Shown here piece after piece: positions 33,531 through 43,091 of a DNA stretch of 64,000 nucleotides (position 1 is its first letter; each line of letters begins with the position of its first letter). The stretch comes from Actibacterium sp. 188UL27-1 (GTDB taxonomy: Bacteria > Pseudomonadota > Alphaproteobacteria > Rhodobacterales > Rhodobacteraceae): the NCBI RefSeq assembly GCF_016901225.1, contig NZ_JAFEUL010000003.1, forward strand, positions 186,001 through 250,000, read 5' to 3'. The notes below the pieces were generated by a model, which was not told the origin of the DNA, searched no databases, and saw only the letters and a program-made list of their open reading frames with translations. The translations under genes were made by a program, and so were the position numbers.

Positions 33531-34919
33531 TCAGTACCGGTAGTGTTCCGGCTTGAACGGACCTTCGACGGTGACACCGATATAGTCAGCCTGATCTTTC
33601 TGAAGCTCGGTCAGCTTCACCCCGATCCGGCCAAGATGCAGGCGGGCGACCTTTTCGTCCAGATGCTTGGGCAGGATGTAGACCTGGTTTTGATAAGCGT
33701 CGCCGTTGGTCCACAGCTCGATCTGTGCCAAGACTTGGTTGGTGAACGAGGCCGACATCACAAAAGAAGGGTGCCCGGTCGCGTTGCCCAGGTTCAGCAG
33801 GCGCCCCTCGGAGAGCAGGATCAACCGATTGCCCGACGGCATCTCGATCATGTCAACCTGCTCTTTGATGTTGGTCCATTTGTGGTTTTTCAGGGCAGCG
33901 ACCTGAATCTCGTTGTCGAAATGGCCAATGTTGCCGACGATCGCCATATCCTTCATCTCGCGCATGTGCTCGATGCGGATCACATCCTTGTTGCCGGTGG
34001 TGGTGATGAAGACGTCGGCGGTCGAAACTACATCCTCCAGCAGCACAACCTCGAACCCGTCCATGGCAGCCTGAAGGGCGCAGATCGGGTCAACTTCCGT
34101 CACCTTTACGCGGGCACCGGCCCCAGCCAACGACGCGGCGGAGCCTTTGCCCACATCACCGTAGCCCATCACAACAGCAACCTTACCGGCCATCATGGTG
34201 TCGGTGGCGCGGCGGATCCCGTCCACCAGCGATTCCTTGCAGCCATACTTGTTGTCAAACTTCGACTTGGTGACGCTGTCGTTCACATTGATCGCAGGAA
34301 AGGGAAGCTGGCCGTTCTTCTGCAGATCATACAAACGGTGCACACCGGTGGTCGTTTCTTCCGACACGCCTTTGATCGCGTCGCGGGTCTTGGTAAACCA
34401 GCCTGGGCTCGCCTCCATCCGCTTCTTGATCTGGGCCTTGATCACTTCTTCTTCTTCGGATTGCGGCACGGGGATTATCTCTTCGCCCGCTTCGGCCCGC
34501 GCCCCCAACAACACGTACAGCGTCGCATCGCCACCGTCATCCAGGATCATGTTGGCGCCTTCAGGGAACATAAAGGATTTATCGAGGTAATCCCAATGTT
34601 CCTCCAGCGTCTGACCCTTGATCGCAAAAACGGGCGTACCGCCTTCGGCGATGGCCGCGGCCGCATGGTCCTGCGTTGAAAAGATGTTGCAAGAGGCCCA
34701 ACGCACATCGGCACCCAGGGCAGTCAGCGTCTCGATCAAGACAGCGGTCTGGATCGTCATGTGCAACGATCCAACGATCCGCGTGCCGCTCAATGGCTTA
34801 CTCTCACCAAATTCTTCGCGCAAGGCCATCAGGCCCGGCATCTCTGTCTCGGCGATATCCAATTCCTTGCGGCCAAAGCCTGCAAGTGAGATGTCCTTAA
34901 CGATGTAGTCTTTCGCCAC
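33531..34919 (-). CDS. ahcY: Adenosylhomocysteinase
   Basis: This 462-residue SAH hydrolase splits S-adenosylhomocysteine to adenosine and homocysteine, relieving product inhibition of methyltransferases. The start is the GTG at 34919 ([16 protein letters not shown]) with AAGGA eight bases upstream; the longer open frame is not native. Motifs are [32 protein letters not shown], the NAD site [10 protein letters not shown], and the C-terminal [10 protein letters not shown]. The insertion segment typical of the bacterial long form is present. No SAH or SAM riboswitch is visible in the short gap to the divergent HD gene. It lies near regBA, as in Rhodobacter. Confidence 0.97.
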   Translation of the reverse strand: MAKDYIVKDISLAGFGRKELDIAETEMPGLMALREEFGESKPLSGTRIVGSLHMTIQTAVLIETLTALGADVRWASCNIFSTQDHAAAAIAEGGTPVFAIKGQTLEEHWDYLDKSFMFPEGANMILDDGGDATLYVLLGARAEAGEEIIPVPQSEEEEVIKAQIKKRMEASPGWFTKTRDAIKGVSEETTTGVHRLYDLQKNGQLPFPAINVNDSVTKSKFDNKYGCKESLVDGIRRATDTMMAGKVAVVMGYGDVGKGSAASLAGAGARVKVTEVDPICALQAAMDGFEVVLLEDVVSTADVFITTTGNKDVIRIEHMREMKDMAIVGNIGHFDNEIQVAALKNHKWTNIKEQVDMIEMPSGNRLILLSEGRLLNLGNATGHPSFVMSASFTNQVLAQIELWTNGDAYQNQVYILPKHLDEKVARLHLGRIGVKLTELQKDQADYIGVTVEGPFKPEHYRY

Positions 34920-35031
34920 TGGCCTGATCCTTGCGCGTTGCGGTTGAGGGGGCAGATAGCACTGGCTCCGGTGGCCGACAATGGCTGGTTCGAAAGGGTC
35001 GCGCATGTGGCCGGTTTAGGGAAGGTTGGAA

Positions 35032-35625
35032 TTGACTAAAGAACCGCGCGCCTGGCAACGGATGCTTTCGGGCCGCAGGCTGGACCTGCTGGACCCGACG
35101 CCCATGGATATCGAGATTGAGGATATCGCCCATGGCCTCGCCTTTGTCGCGCGGTGGAACGGGCAGACCCTTGGCGATTACCCCTATTCCGTCGCCGAAC
35201 ATTCCCTGCTGGTCGAACAGCTTTTCCAATGGATCGTCCCCGATGCCCCTGCCAAATGGTTGCTTGCCGCGCTTCTGCATGATGCGCCGGAATACGTGAT
35301 TGGTGACATGATCTCCCCGGTCAAGGCAGCGGTTGGTCCAAGGTACGGCGCATTGGATGATCGGCTGACGGCGGCGATCCACCTGCGCTTTGGCCTGCCT
35401 GCGCAACTGCCGATCAAGGTGAAACGCCAGATCAAGAAGGCCGACAAGATCTCGGCCTGGCTGGAGGCCACCCAGATCGCCGGGTTCACCGTTGCCGAGG
35501 CCAACAAGTTCTTTGGCTGCCCGGACCCCTCCTTGACCGCTGACCTCACCCTGCGCTTGCGGGCTCCGATCGATGCCCGCGCCGATTACACCCAAAGACA
35601 TTACGAATTATTGGAATTGATGTGA
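35032..35625 (+). CDS. HD-domain hydrolase (YfbR-like)
   Basis: This 197-residue protein is taken from TTG 35032 (MTKEPRAWQRM), because the AGGGAAGG at 35018-35025 is six bases before it and too close to the TTG at 35026. Metal motifs are SVAEHSLLVEQLF (His), LLHDAPEYVIGD (HD), and KADKISAWLEA (Asp). This is the YfbR/HDDC2 type, which dephosphorylates deoxynucleoside monophosphates. It is followed with overlap by a GNAT gene. The substrate is inferred from the family. Confidence 0.85.
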   Translation: MTKEPRAWQRMLSGRRLDLLDPTPMDIEIEDIAHGLAFVARWNGQTLGDYPYSVAEHSLLVEQLFQWIVPDAPAKWLLAALLHDAPEYVIGDMISPVKAAVGPRYGALDDRLTAAIHLRFGLPAQLPIKVKRQIKKADKISAWLEATQIAGFTVAEANKFFGCPDPSLTADLTLRLRAPIDARADYTQRHYELLELM

Positions 35626-36119
35626 TCTACGACATTCGCCCGATGATCCATGACGATCTGCCAGACCTGTGCGAGATGCTGAACCATACGATCCACCTTG
35701 GCGGAACGACGGCCTATGAAATGCCATTCACGCCAGACACGTTTGCGGAGGAATTCCTGGTTAACAAAGAGATCGTATCGAGCCTTGTCGCCCATGCATC
35801 CGGCGGGGCGCGCGCAGGTTTTCAATGCCTCTTCGATGACAGGAAGCGCACGGATGCCACGGTGGGTATCGGATCGTTCACCGACCAGCGGACCCGGTTC
35901 AAAGGGGCTGGTCAGGCGCTTTTCGTCGCGACAAAAGCCGCGGCAATCGCGTTGGGCTATCCGTCTATTCAGGCAAAAATCCGGGCAGATAACGTGCCGG
36001 GCCTGAAATACTATCGGAGTTTGGGCTTTACCGACCATGCAGTGATAAAAGACGTGCCACTTGCAGACGGCACGCCGGTAGATCGGATCGTCACGTTATT
36101 TGAGCTGCCAAGGGATTAG
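35622..36119 (+). CDS. GNAT family N-acetyltransferase
   Basis: This 165-residue acetyltransferase is started at GTG 35622 (MIYDIRPMIHDDLPD), overlapping the previous stop. The acetyl-CoA region reads RFKGAGQALFVATKAAAIALGY, with a somewhat degenerate RxxGxG/A motif, and the end reads NVPGLKYYRSLGFTDH, the usual beta-5/alpha-4 block. The substrate is unknown. It is tail-to-tail with a lipoprotein gene, sharing 4 bases. Confidence 0.85.
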   Translation: MIYDIRPMIHDDLPDLCEMLNHTIHLGGTTAYEMPFTPDTFAEEFLVNKEIVSSLVAHASGGARAGFQCLFDDRKRTDATVGIGSFTDQRTRFKGAGQALFVATKAAAIALGYPSIQAKIRADNVPGLKYYRSLGFTDHAVIKDVPLADGTPVDRIVTLFELPRD

Positions 36120-36487
36120 GCGACGCAGATCACGCCAGAGCTGTCCACGGTGGAGCCACCTTGCTGCACGACCTGCCAACCCTGGAAGGCACCACCTACA
36201 AAGTTGGTGATCAAACCGCCGCCCCAATAGACCTGCGTGACAGCGGAACCGGCACACGTGGTTGTCCGCTCCCGCACAGGCGCCCCAAAGAGCCGCGTCA
36301 TCGAGGCGATGGCACCGCCCTGCTCCCGTCCAAAACCGATCGCCTGATCCGTGGCGGGCACGTAAATGCCGTCAGCCAGAAAGAGCGGCTCTTGCGGATC
36401 ATCAATCACGGGTGCGGAGCCATCATCCGGAATGGGATCGCAGGCCGCAACGGCGAGTAGAATAACAAATGGGGCGGCGTATCGCAT
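36116..36487 (-). CDS. Putative lipoprotein
   Basis: This 123-residue protein has a lipoprotein signal (MRYAAPFVILLAVAAC, lipobox VAAC at residue 16). The mature part contains a Gly-rich central stretch (QVYWGGGLITNFVGG) and two further Cys. No domain is recognised. It follows regA by 8 bases on the same strand and so may be read from the prrC-regA transcript, where Rhodobacter has hvrA in a similar place. Confidence 0.6.
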   Translation of the reverse strand: MRYAAPFVILLAVAACDPIPDDGSAPVIDDPQEPLFLADGIYVPATDQAIGFGREQGGAIASMTRLFGAPVRERTTTCAGSAVTQVYWGGGLITNFVGGAFQGWQVVQQGGSTVDSSGVICVA

Positions 36488-36495
36488 GGGACCTC

Positions 36496-37050
36496 CTAGC
36501 GCGGGCTGCGCTTTGCCAGAATGCGCTGTAGCGTTCGCCTATGCATATTCAACCGCCGCGCCGTTTCCGAGACATTTCGGTCGCATAGCTCATAAACCCG
36601 CTGAATGTGTTCCCAGCGCACACGGTCGGCCGACATCGGATTGTCTGGTGGGGGTGGAAGCGCATCTGACCGCGCCAGCAACGCATTGGTCACATCATTG
36701 GCGTCCGCGGGCTTTGACAAGTAATCGGTGGCCCCGATTTTCACGGCAGCGACGGCGGTCGCGATGGCCCCATAGCCGGTCAGCACGACAACACGCGCAT
36801 CAGGCCGCTTCTCCCGCAGGGTTTCGACCACGTCCAATCCGTTGCCATCTTCCAACCTCAGGTCAACCACGGCAAAGGCTGGCGCGCGGGCGGTTGCGAT
36901 CGCCTTTCCTGCGGCAACGGATCCGGCCATCTCCGGCTCGAACCCGCGTTTTTCCATGGCACGGGCCAGGCGCCGCAGAAACGGTTCATCATCATCGACG
37001 ATCAGTAGACTTTTGTCTTCGCCTATATCGTCAAGATCTCGGTCCGCCAT
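36496..37050 (-). CDS. regA: Response regulator RegA/PrrA/ActR
   Basis: This 184-residue global redox regulator starts at the ATG 37050 (MADRDLDDIGEDKS). The receiver has LLIVDDDEPFL, phospho-acceptor D63 in VVDLRLEDG, Thr in VVLTGYGA and Lys in LSKPAD. A Pro-rich linker (PPPPDNP) leads to a Fis-type helix-turn-helix (VSETARRLNMHRRTLQRI). It is phosphorylated by RegB under low oxygen and controls respiration, carbon and nitrogen fixation and, where present, photosynthesis genes. The locus layout with a SCO gene (minus) and divergent regB is typical of Rhodobacterales. Confidence 0.96.
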   Translation of the reverse strand: MADRDLDDIGEDKSLLIVDDDEPFLRRLARAMEKRGFEPEMAGSVAAGKAIATARAPAFAVVDLRLEDGNGLDVVETLREKRPDARVVVLTGYGAIATAVAAVKIGATDYLSKPADANDVTNALLARSDALPPPPDNPMSADRVRWEHIQRVYELCDRNVSETARRLNMHRRTLQRILAKRSPR

Positions 37051-37108
37051 GCGGCTGCCCCCCAAACATTTATCGGAGGCTAACGGCTTGGCCCGAAAGG
37101 GTCAAATG

Positions 37109-37726
37109 CTAGGCAGCCTCCAGGTAACAGGCAATTTGCTCTGCCATTTGTTCGCCTGAGATAGCGCGCTCAAATGCAGCGACAAATCCCTCTTCCGGGG
37201 TCATCAGGTATGAGATGGTCGAATGGTCAACCAAGTAGTATTCATCATCCGGATCACGAATGTCGTAATATGCGCGATAAGCCTGGGCCGCCTTGCGAAC
37301 CTGATCTTCGTCACCCGTCAGGCCCAGCATGTCAGGATGCAGGTTGGCCGTGAAATCATCCATGGTCTCTGCCGTGTCGCGCCCGTGATCCACCGAAATG
37401 AAGACCGGCTTCACGGTCAGATCCTTTTCCTTGAGCAGATCCACCGCTTCGGCGTTGCGCACCGTGTCCAGCGGGCAGACATCCGGGCAGAACGTGTAGC
37501 CGAAATAGACCAGCGTCGGCTTGTCGATCACCTGCGCGTCGGTCACCGTCTCTCCGGTTTCGCTGATCAGCTCGAACGGCCCACCAATCTGGGCATCGCC
37601 ACCCACCTTGGCCGAGATGCAATCGGCATATTTGTCGGGCTCGCCACCCAGAAACACAAACGCTGCCGTACCCCCCACAACCGCTGCAACCGAAACTGCG
37701 GCAACTGAAACATAAAGACGATCCAT
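37109..37726 (-). CDS. prrC: SCO family protein PrrC/SenC
   Basis: The start at 37726 (MDRLYVSVAAVSVA) was chosen for its membrane anchor; the longer frame lacks native features. The 205-residue protein has one N-terminal span, then a thioredoxin fold with the copper motif FGYTFCPDVCPLD and the ligand His in LVDHSTISYL. It assists cytochrome c oxidase assembly and takes part in the redox signal sensed by RegB. It is encoded between regA and divergent regB, 91 bases from regB. All metal ligands are present. Confidence 0.93.
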   Translation of the reverse strand: MDRLYVSVAAVSVAAVVGGTAAFVFLGGEPDKYADCISAKVGGDAQIGGPFELISETGETVTDAQVIDKPTLVYFGYTFCPDVCPLDTVRNAEAVDLLKEKDLTVKPVFISVDHGRDTAETMDDFTANLHPDMLGLTGDEDQVRKAAQAYRAYYDIRDPDDEYYLVDHSTISYLMTPEEGFVAAFERAISGEQMAEQIACYLEAA

Positions 37727-37817
37727 GATGCTTGCTCCCCATGCGATGGCGCATTTGCCACGTTGTTCTGGTTCTCGTATCAAATGAGGCTGATCGCAAC
37801 TCACAATCAGGTGGCAC

Positions 37818-39221
37818 ATGGGCCCAGACTTTGACCTTGGTACATCCCAAGTCTCCAGCCGCAGTCACTGGATTCGCCTGCGCACGTTGATTTTCCTACG
37901 TTGGCTGGCGGTTTCGGGCCAATTGGGGGCAATTGCAGCCGCCCGATACTACTATGATTTGGATCTGAATCTGGGGCTGTGCTACCTTGCCATCGGCACT
38001 GCGATCATCGCCAATCTGATTGCAATCTTCATCTACCCCGAAAACAAACGACTGTCAGAGCACGAATCCCAGGTCACGCTGCTCTTCGACCTCGCGCAGC
38101 TGTCCTTTCTGCTGTATCTCACCGGGGGTCTCAGCAATCCGTTTGCATTGCTGCTGATGGCGCCGGTTTCGGTGGCGGCCACGGCCTTGCGCCTCAGATC
38201 CACCTTGATCCTGGGTGGGGCTGGCATCGTCCTGACCACCTTTTTGGCGTTCGTCTACATTCCGTTACGGACGGAACAGGGCATCTTGCTGGAGCTTCCG
38301 CCAATCTTTCGTTTTGGCTTCTGGGTGGCCATCGTGGTGGGCATCTCGTTCATGGCGATCTATGCGCGCCGCGTCTCGGTCGAGCTTAACGCCATGTCAG
38401 ATGCCCTTCTGGCCACGCAAATGGCCCTTGCTCGCGAACAAAAGCTGACTGATCTGGGCGGTGTCGTTGCCGCCGCTGCGCACGAATTAGGCACACCTCT
38501 GGCCACGATCAAACTGGTCAGCGCCGAGCTAATCGATGAGCTTTCCGATCATCCCGACCTGAAAGAAGATGCGATGCTGATCCGCGATCAGGCGGATCGA
38601 TGCCGTGATATCCTGCGATCCATGGGGCGCGCGGGCAATGACGATCCGCATATGCGCCGCGCACCTCTGGAAAGCGTGATCCGGGAGGCGGCAGAACCCC
38701 ACCAGGGCAGAGGTAAAGACCTGCATTTCGATGTCTCCCCCGCGACGGGGGGTGAAACTGTGCAGCCCATCATCTTGCGCCAACCAGAGATCATCCATGG
38801 CCTGCGTAACCTGGTGCAGAACGGCGTGGATTTTGCCAAAAAGACCGTCTGGATCGAGGCGCGCTGGAACAGTGACACGATCTCCATCCGAATTGTGGAC
38901 GATGGCAAGGGCTTCCCCTCCCAGCTGATCGGGCGCATCGGCGACCCGTTCATGAGCACTCGGCGAAATGGGGGCGAGAAAAACCAGCGCCCGGGCTATG
39001 ATGGAATGGGGCTGGGCCTGTTCATCGCCAAGACCCTGCTTGAGCGGACCGGCGCAGAGATGACCTTTACAAATATCGGTGATGTCGTCGGCAGCGGACC
39101 GGTCCGAAGCCGAAAATCCGGTGCGTTGGTCGAAGCGGTTTGGAAACGGGACAGTTTGTCTCCATTTTCCACCAACTCCGCGGAACCTTTAGGTAAAAAT
39201 GAACCAATTCCTATTGCATGA
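37818..39221 (+). CDS. regB: Redox sensor histidine kinase RegB/PrrB
   Basis: This 467-residue sensor has about six N-terminal membrane spans (residues about 20-190), with the quinone-linked heptapeptide GGLSNPF in the third/fourth segment. The H-box is AAHELGTPLATIKL (His near 224), and the redox-box Cys lies in ADRCRDILRSMGR. The ATPase domain has NLVQNGVDFA, DDGKGFP and GMGLGLFIAKTLLERTGA. It senses respiratory flux and phosphorylates RegA. All functional motifs are intact. It is divergent from prrC. Confidence 0.95.
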   Translation: MGPDFDLGTSQVSSRSHWIRLRTLIFLRWLAVSGQLGAIAAARYYYDLDLNLGLCYLAIGTAIIANLIAIFIYPENKRLSEHESQVTLLFDLAQLSFLLYLTGGLSNPFALLLMAPVSVAATALRLRSTLILGGAGIVLTTFLAFVYIPLRTEQGILLELPPIFRFGFWVAIVVGISFMAIYARRVSVELNAMSDALLATQMALAREQKLTDLGGVVAAAAHELGTPLATIKLVSAELIDELSDHPDLKEDAMLIRDQADRCRDILRSMGRAGNDDPHMRRAPLESVIREAAEPHQGRGKDLHFDVSPATGGETVQPIILRQPEIIHGLRNLVQNGVDFAKKTVWIEARWNSDTISIRIVDDGKGFPSQLIGRIGDPFMSTRRNGGEKNQRPGYDGMGLGLFIAKTLLERTGAEMTFTNIGDVVGSGPVRSRKSGALVEAVWKRDSLSPFSTNSAEPLGKNEPIPIA

Positions 39222-39300
39222 CCAATCGTTAACCTATCGTTAACATTAACGCCTGAACGTTCAGAGCCGTGCTGGTAATTGTAAAGGATTGCGTTTTTTT

Positions 39301-40884
39301 ATGGGGACGCTCGCATTGCCATATATAGCTCTGCTGGTTCTGACATCGTTTGGATCAGCGCTTGTTGCCCTCTGGGCTTTTTCCGTTTTTGCTCAAAAAG
39401 ATACTGTAAAGCGCTCACCGCAAACTCAAAAAGAAGACCACATCGTATTCATGTTCGATGGTGATGAGCTATTCGATGCCACGCCGCGTGCGTATCAAAT
39501 GATTAATGCTGATACCCGCGATATCAGTTCCTGGGAAAAGCTGATAGGATTGCTTAGGCCTGCCTTTCCTTTAGTGGAAGCGCGCATAGGCGAACTGACG
39601 GAAGACGGCGATTTTTCCCTGGATGCCGAAGATGGCGCATCGCGGATCGATGCAGAGATCCGGCGCGGTATCCTACGCCTGACCATCGCCGAGCTTGTCA
39701 CGCCTGATGATGCAACACCGTTGGACGGTTTCGCCCTGAATGCGCTGACGGACAAGCTGGATATCCTGCATCGGATCGTGGATGATGCGCCCTTGCTGGT
39801 CTGGCGCCAGAACGCCGAAAACAAGGTCAGCTGGGCCAATGGAAGCTACATGGCGCTGTGCCGGGACGTTGGCGTGACTCAGGAAATCACAACCTGGCCT
39901 CTGCCAACAGTGTTTCGGGACCTGGAAGTGCCCAAGCTGATGAAAACCGACGGGATGCACCGCATCTCGATCACCGTCGAGCATGATAAAAAGAAGCTGT
40001 GGTTTGAATGCGTGTCGCAACCCATAGAAAACGACACGCTTTATTTCGCTTTGCCCGCTGATCGCCTTGTCACTGCGGAAACGACCCTTCGCGAATTTGT
40101 CCAAACCCTGTCCAAGACATTTGCCGATCTGCCCATCGGGCTTGCGATCTTCGACTGCGATCGGTTACTTGCGTTGTTTAACCCCGCGCTTACAGATCTT
40201 ACCACATTGGAGCCAGGCTTTTTAGCGACCCGGCCGTCTTTGTATACGTTTCTGGATACGCTCAGGGAAAAACAGCGCATGCCTGAGCCCAAGGATTACA
40301 AAGCTTGGCGGCGCGGTATCAGCGATCTGGAAACCGCCGCGGTCAACGGCACGTATCAGGAAAACTGGTCATTGCCGACCGGTCAGACCTACCGCGTGAC
40401 GGGCCAGCCCCACCCCGACGGGGCGGTGGCGTTTTTGTTTGAAGATATCAGTGCCGAAATCTCGCTGACCCGCAATTTTCGGTCGGAACTGGAATTGTTG
40501 CAAGATGTGGTCGACAACATGGAGGAGGCAGTTGCCGTATTCTCCCCCGGGGGCACGTTGCTGCTGACAAACAACACCTATGCCGATCTGTGGAAATCCC
40601 AGCCTGACGCGACCTTGAACGAAACCAGCATCGTGGACGCCACCCGGGAATGGCAGGACCTGTGCCATCCCTCTCCGATCTGGGGCGATGCCCGCGATTT
40701 CGTATCGGGGGATCGCGAACGTGCGGAATGGGACGGTGTTGTGGAGTTGAACGAGGGCGGCCATCTGTTGTGCCGAGTTGCACCGTTGACGGGTAACACA
40801 ACCATGATCACCTTCCGTCAGATCGCGGACGTTCCGCAGGGGGAAGAAACCACGCTTCAATCGGCGGTCACGGCCATTCGGTGA
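39301..40884 (+). CDS. Membrane-anchored PAS-domain protein
   Basis: The start is placed at ATG 39301, twelve bases after AGGA, because the in-frame TTG at 39289 abuts the Shine-Dalgarno. The 527-residue protein has one N-terminal span (LPYIALLVLTSFGSALVAL) and at least three PAS-like segments (about 150-250, 270-380, 390-500). Examples are FADLPIGLAIFDCDRLLALFNPAL and DNMEEAVAVFSPGGTLLLTNN. There is no kinase, GGDEF or other output domain. Its role is unknown; its place after regB and before tsaE suggests a signalling accessory. It appears conserved in this order in Rhodobacterales. Confidence 0.75.
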   Translation: MGTLALPYIALLVLTSFGSALVALWAFSVFAQKDTVKRSPQTQKEDHIVFMFDGDELFDATPRAYQMINADTRDISSWEKLIGLLRPAFPLVEARIGELTEDGDFSLDAEDGASRIDAEIRRGILRLTIAELVTPDDATPLDGFALNALTDKLDILHRIVDDAPLLVWRQNAENKVSWANGSYMALCRDVGVTQEITTWPLPTVFRDLEVPKLMKTDGMHRISITVEHDKKKLWFECVSQPIENDTLYFALPADRLVTAETTLREFVQTLSKTFADLPIGLAIFDCDRLLALFNPALTDLTTLEPGFLATRPSLYTFLDTLREKQRMPEPKDYKAWRRGISDLETAAVNGTYQENWSLPTGQTYRVTGQPHPDGAVAFLFEDISAEISLTRNFRSELELLQDVVDNMEEAVAVFSPGGTLLLTNNTYADLWKSQPDATLNETSIVDATREWQDLCHPSPIWGDARDFVSGDRERAEWDGVVELNEGGHLLCRVAPLTGNTTMITFRQIADVPQGEETTLQSAVTAIR

Positions 40885-40924
40885 TCGGGCTTGCGGGCCT
40901 GCGACCCCCGGGTAATGTGGCTGC

Positions 40925-41419
40925 ATGATCATTGCAGACCCTTTGACACAGACCCTGATCCTGCCGGATGCAGAGGCGACAACCCGGCTGGGGCAAACAC
41001 TTGCGCCGCTGTTGGGAAATGGCGACACGCTATTGCTGGCCGGACCAATCGGTGCCGGCAAAAGCCATCTGGCCCGGGCCATCATCCTATCTAAACTGGC
41101 GGGCGAGGATCGGGTTGAGGATGTGCCCTCGCCGACCTACACGCTGGTGCAGACCTATGACACGACCAAGGGAGAGATCTGGCATACCGATCTTTATCGC
41201 CTTGGTGATCCGGGCGAAGTGTACGAACTGGGCCTGGATGAGGCATTTGAGGCCGCGTTATGCCTCGTGGAATGGCCAGACCGTTTGGGACGCACAGCCC
41301 CCGCTCATGCATTAAGCGTCGAAATTGCCCTGAGCGGGACCGGGCGGCGCCTGACCCTTTCAGCGCAAGATCCCAAATGGGCGGCACTCCTTGCGACAAC
41401 GGCCCAGTGCTTCGGATGA
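40925..41419 (+). CDS. tsaE: tRNA threonylcarbamoyladenosine biosynthesis ATPase
   Basis: This 164-residue P-loop ATPase has LLLAGPIGAGKSHLARA near residue 38, VPSPTYTLVQTYD, and the Walker-B-like HTDLYRLGDPGEVYELG. It drives TsaBD in the t6A pathway; tsaD is at 31.1 kb. The family normally has GAGKT, and Ser here is conservative. The stop overlaps the next ATG (ATGA), the start of a co-translated string through addA. Confidence 0.93.
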   Translation: MIIADPLTQTLILPDAEATTRLGQTLAPLLGNGDTLLLAGPIGAGKSHLARAIILSKLAGEDRVEDVPSPTYTLVQTYDTTKGEIWHTDLYRLGDPGEVYELGLDEAFEAALCLVEWPDRLGRTAPAHALSVEIALSGTGRRLTLSAQDPKWAALLATTAQCFG

Positions 41420-42426
41420 GCCGCGCAACGACGATAACGGGCTTTCTGACCGCACACGGTTGGGGCGCGGCCAAGCACCAGTTTCTGACGGGTGACGCCT
41501 CAAACCGGCGCTATATCCGTCTGGAACTGGGGGACCGTAGGGCGATTCTGATGGATGCGCCCGTGACCGCAAACCCGGATACGCCGCGCTTTGTGGAGGT
41601 GGCTGATTACCTAGGCAAAATCGGTCTTCGACCGCCCGGCATTCTGGCACAGAATCTGGCGCAGGGGGTGCTGCTGCTGGAGGACCTGGGCGATGCCATT
41701 TTCGCCCGCGTGCTAGAGCAGACACCAGACCTTGAACCCCAACTCTACGTGGTTGCGGCAGACGTACTGCTCCACCTGCGGCACAGCGTTGTTCTGCCCG
41801 GCCTGGCCCAGTTCACACCGCACGTCATGACAAATCTGACAGACCTGGCCTACCAATGGTACTGCGCCGAGGGGGATCGCCCCCCGGATCACACCCACGT
41901 AGACACCGCCCTGTGCGACGCCCTGACCCGGATCGATGGGATGCAACCTGTCGTTGCTTTGCGTGATTATCATGCCGAAAACCTGATCTGGCTGGGCGAC
42001 GCATCCGGGACCAACCGCGCCGGTTTGCTGGATTTCCAGGATGCCGTTCTGGCCCATCCAGCCTATGATCTGGTGTCGCTGCTTGAAGATGCCCGCCGGG
42101 ATGTCACGCCCGCAACACGGCAGGCTACCATCACGCATTACCTGTCCCGCAGCGGCGACAACCCCGATCAGCTCGGCACCGCCCTCGCCACGCTGGGGGC
42201 CCAGCGCAATTTGCGGATCCTCGGCATCTTTGCCCGCCTGTCGCTAAGAGACCGAAAGCACCACTATATCGACCTGATTCCCCGGGTATGGGCGCATCTG
42301 CAACGCGACCTACAGCACCCCGCCCTTGCCGCGGTCAAAGCCGCTGTCATGCCGCTCCTGCCAGACCCAACACTCGCAAAACTTGAAAGGTTACGCCGGA
42401 TATGCGCGACCACCCCCGCGCCCTGA
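41416..42426 (+). CDS. amgK: Anomeric MurNAc/GlcNAc kinase
   Basis: This 336-residue kinase of the aminoglycoside phosphotransferase fold reads FLTGDASNRRYIRLEL at the N-lobe, LLLEDLGDAIF at the hinge, and the catalytic loop ALRDYHAENLIW with metal-binding GLLDFQDAV. AmgK phosphorylates C1 of N-acetylmuramate in the MurU peptidoglycan recycling route that bypasses de novo UDP-MurNAc synthesis. The start at 41416 overlaps tsaE, and the next gene, murU, is its pathway partner, which makes the assignment firm. Confidence 0.9.
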   Translation: MSRATTITGFLTAHGWGAAKHQFLTGDASNRRYIRLELGDRRAILMDAPVTANPDTPRFVEVADYLGKIGLRPPGILAQNLAQGVLLLEDLGDAIFARVLEQTPDLEPQLYVVAADVLLHLRHSVVLPGLAQFTPHVMTNLTDLAYQWYCAEGDRPPDHTHVDTALCDALTRIDGMQPVVALRDYHAENLIWLGDASGTNRAGLLDFQDAVLAHPAYDLVSLLEDARRDVTPATRQATITHYLSRSGDNPDQLGTALATLGAQRNLRILGIFARLSLRDRKHHYIDLIPRVWAHLQRDLQHPALAAVKAAVMPLLPDPTLAKLERLRRICATTPAP

Positions 42427-43091
42427 TGCTGTTTGCCGCCGGTTTCGGCACACGCATGGGGGACCTGACGCGCGATCGCCCGAAACCGCTGATCCCGGTC
42501 GCGGGCAGTCCGCTTATTGACCACGCATTGGAACAGATCGACGCGCTGATGCTGGACCGGGTTGTCGTCAACCTACACTATTGCGGGGATCAGATCCGCG
42601 ACCACTTGCGGGACAGGCCAGACATCGCCTTTTCCCACGAACATCCCGATATCCTGGAAACTGGCGGCGGGCTGCGCCAGGCATTGCCGCTCCTGGGTGT
42701 CGATCCGGTCTATACATTCAACACCGATGCCGTCTGGGCCGGACCAAACCCGCTCACACTGTTGCGCGATGCCTGGGACCCAGCGACAATGGACGCACTG
42801 GTGCTCCTCGTCCCGCTGGATCAGACCGTGGGCCATACCGGCACCGGGGATTTTCTGATTGATCCGGCTGGCCGCCTGACCCGCGGCAAGGGGCCAGTCT
42901 ATGCTGGCGCACAGATCCTGAAAACCGACCGGCTGTCAGATATTGCAGAAACCAAATTCTCACTCAACACCGTCTGGAACCAGATGATCGCCGACCGCAC
43001 GCTGTTCGGCCTGATCTATCCCGGCCACTGGGCCGATGTCGGCCGCCCCGACGGCATCGCCCTGGCCGAAGCCATGCGCGCCCATGTTTGA
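42402..43091 (+). CDS. murU: N-acetylmuramate 1-phosphate uridylyltransferase
   Basis: This 229-residue nucleotidyltransferase has LMLFAAGFGTRMGDLTRDRPKPLIPVAG at the N-terminus, split here as GFGTRMGDLT and RPKPLIPV, and FNTDAVW for the metal Asp. It converts MurNAc-1-phosphate to UDP-MurNAc. It overlaps amgK by 25 bases and addB by 8, all plus strand. It is full-length and intact. Confidence 0.92.
   Translation: MRDHPRALMLFAAGFGTRMGDLTRDRPKPLIPVAGSPLIDHALEQIDALMLDRVVVNLHYCGDQIRDHLRDRPDIAFSHEHPDILETGGGLRQALPLLGVDPVYTFNTDAVWAGPNPLTLLRDAWDPATMDALVLLVPLDQTVGHTGTGDFLIDPAGRLTRGKGPVYAGAQILKTDRLSDIAETKFSLNTVWNQMIADRTLFGLIYPGHWADVGRPDGIALAEAMRAHV

Noticed and set aside
34920-35031. SAM or SAH riboswitch before ahcY
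   Set aside because: The gap to the divergent gene is about 110 bases, and no matching stem pattern is visible.
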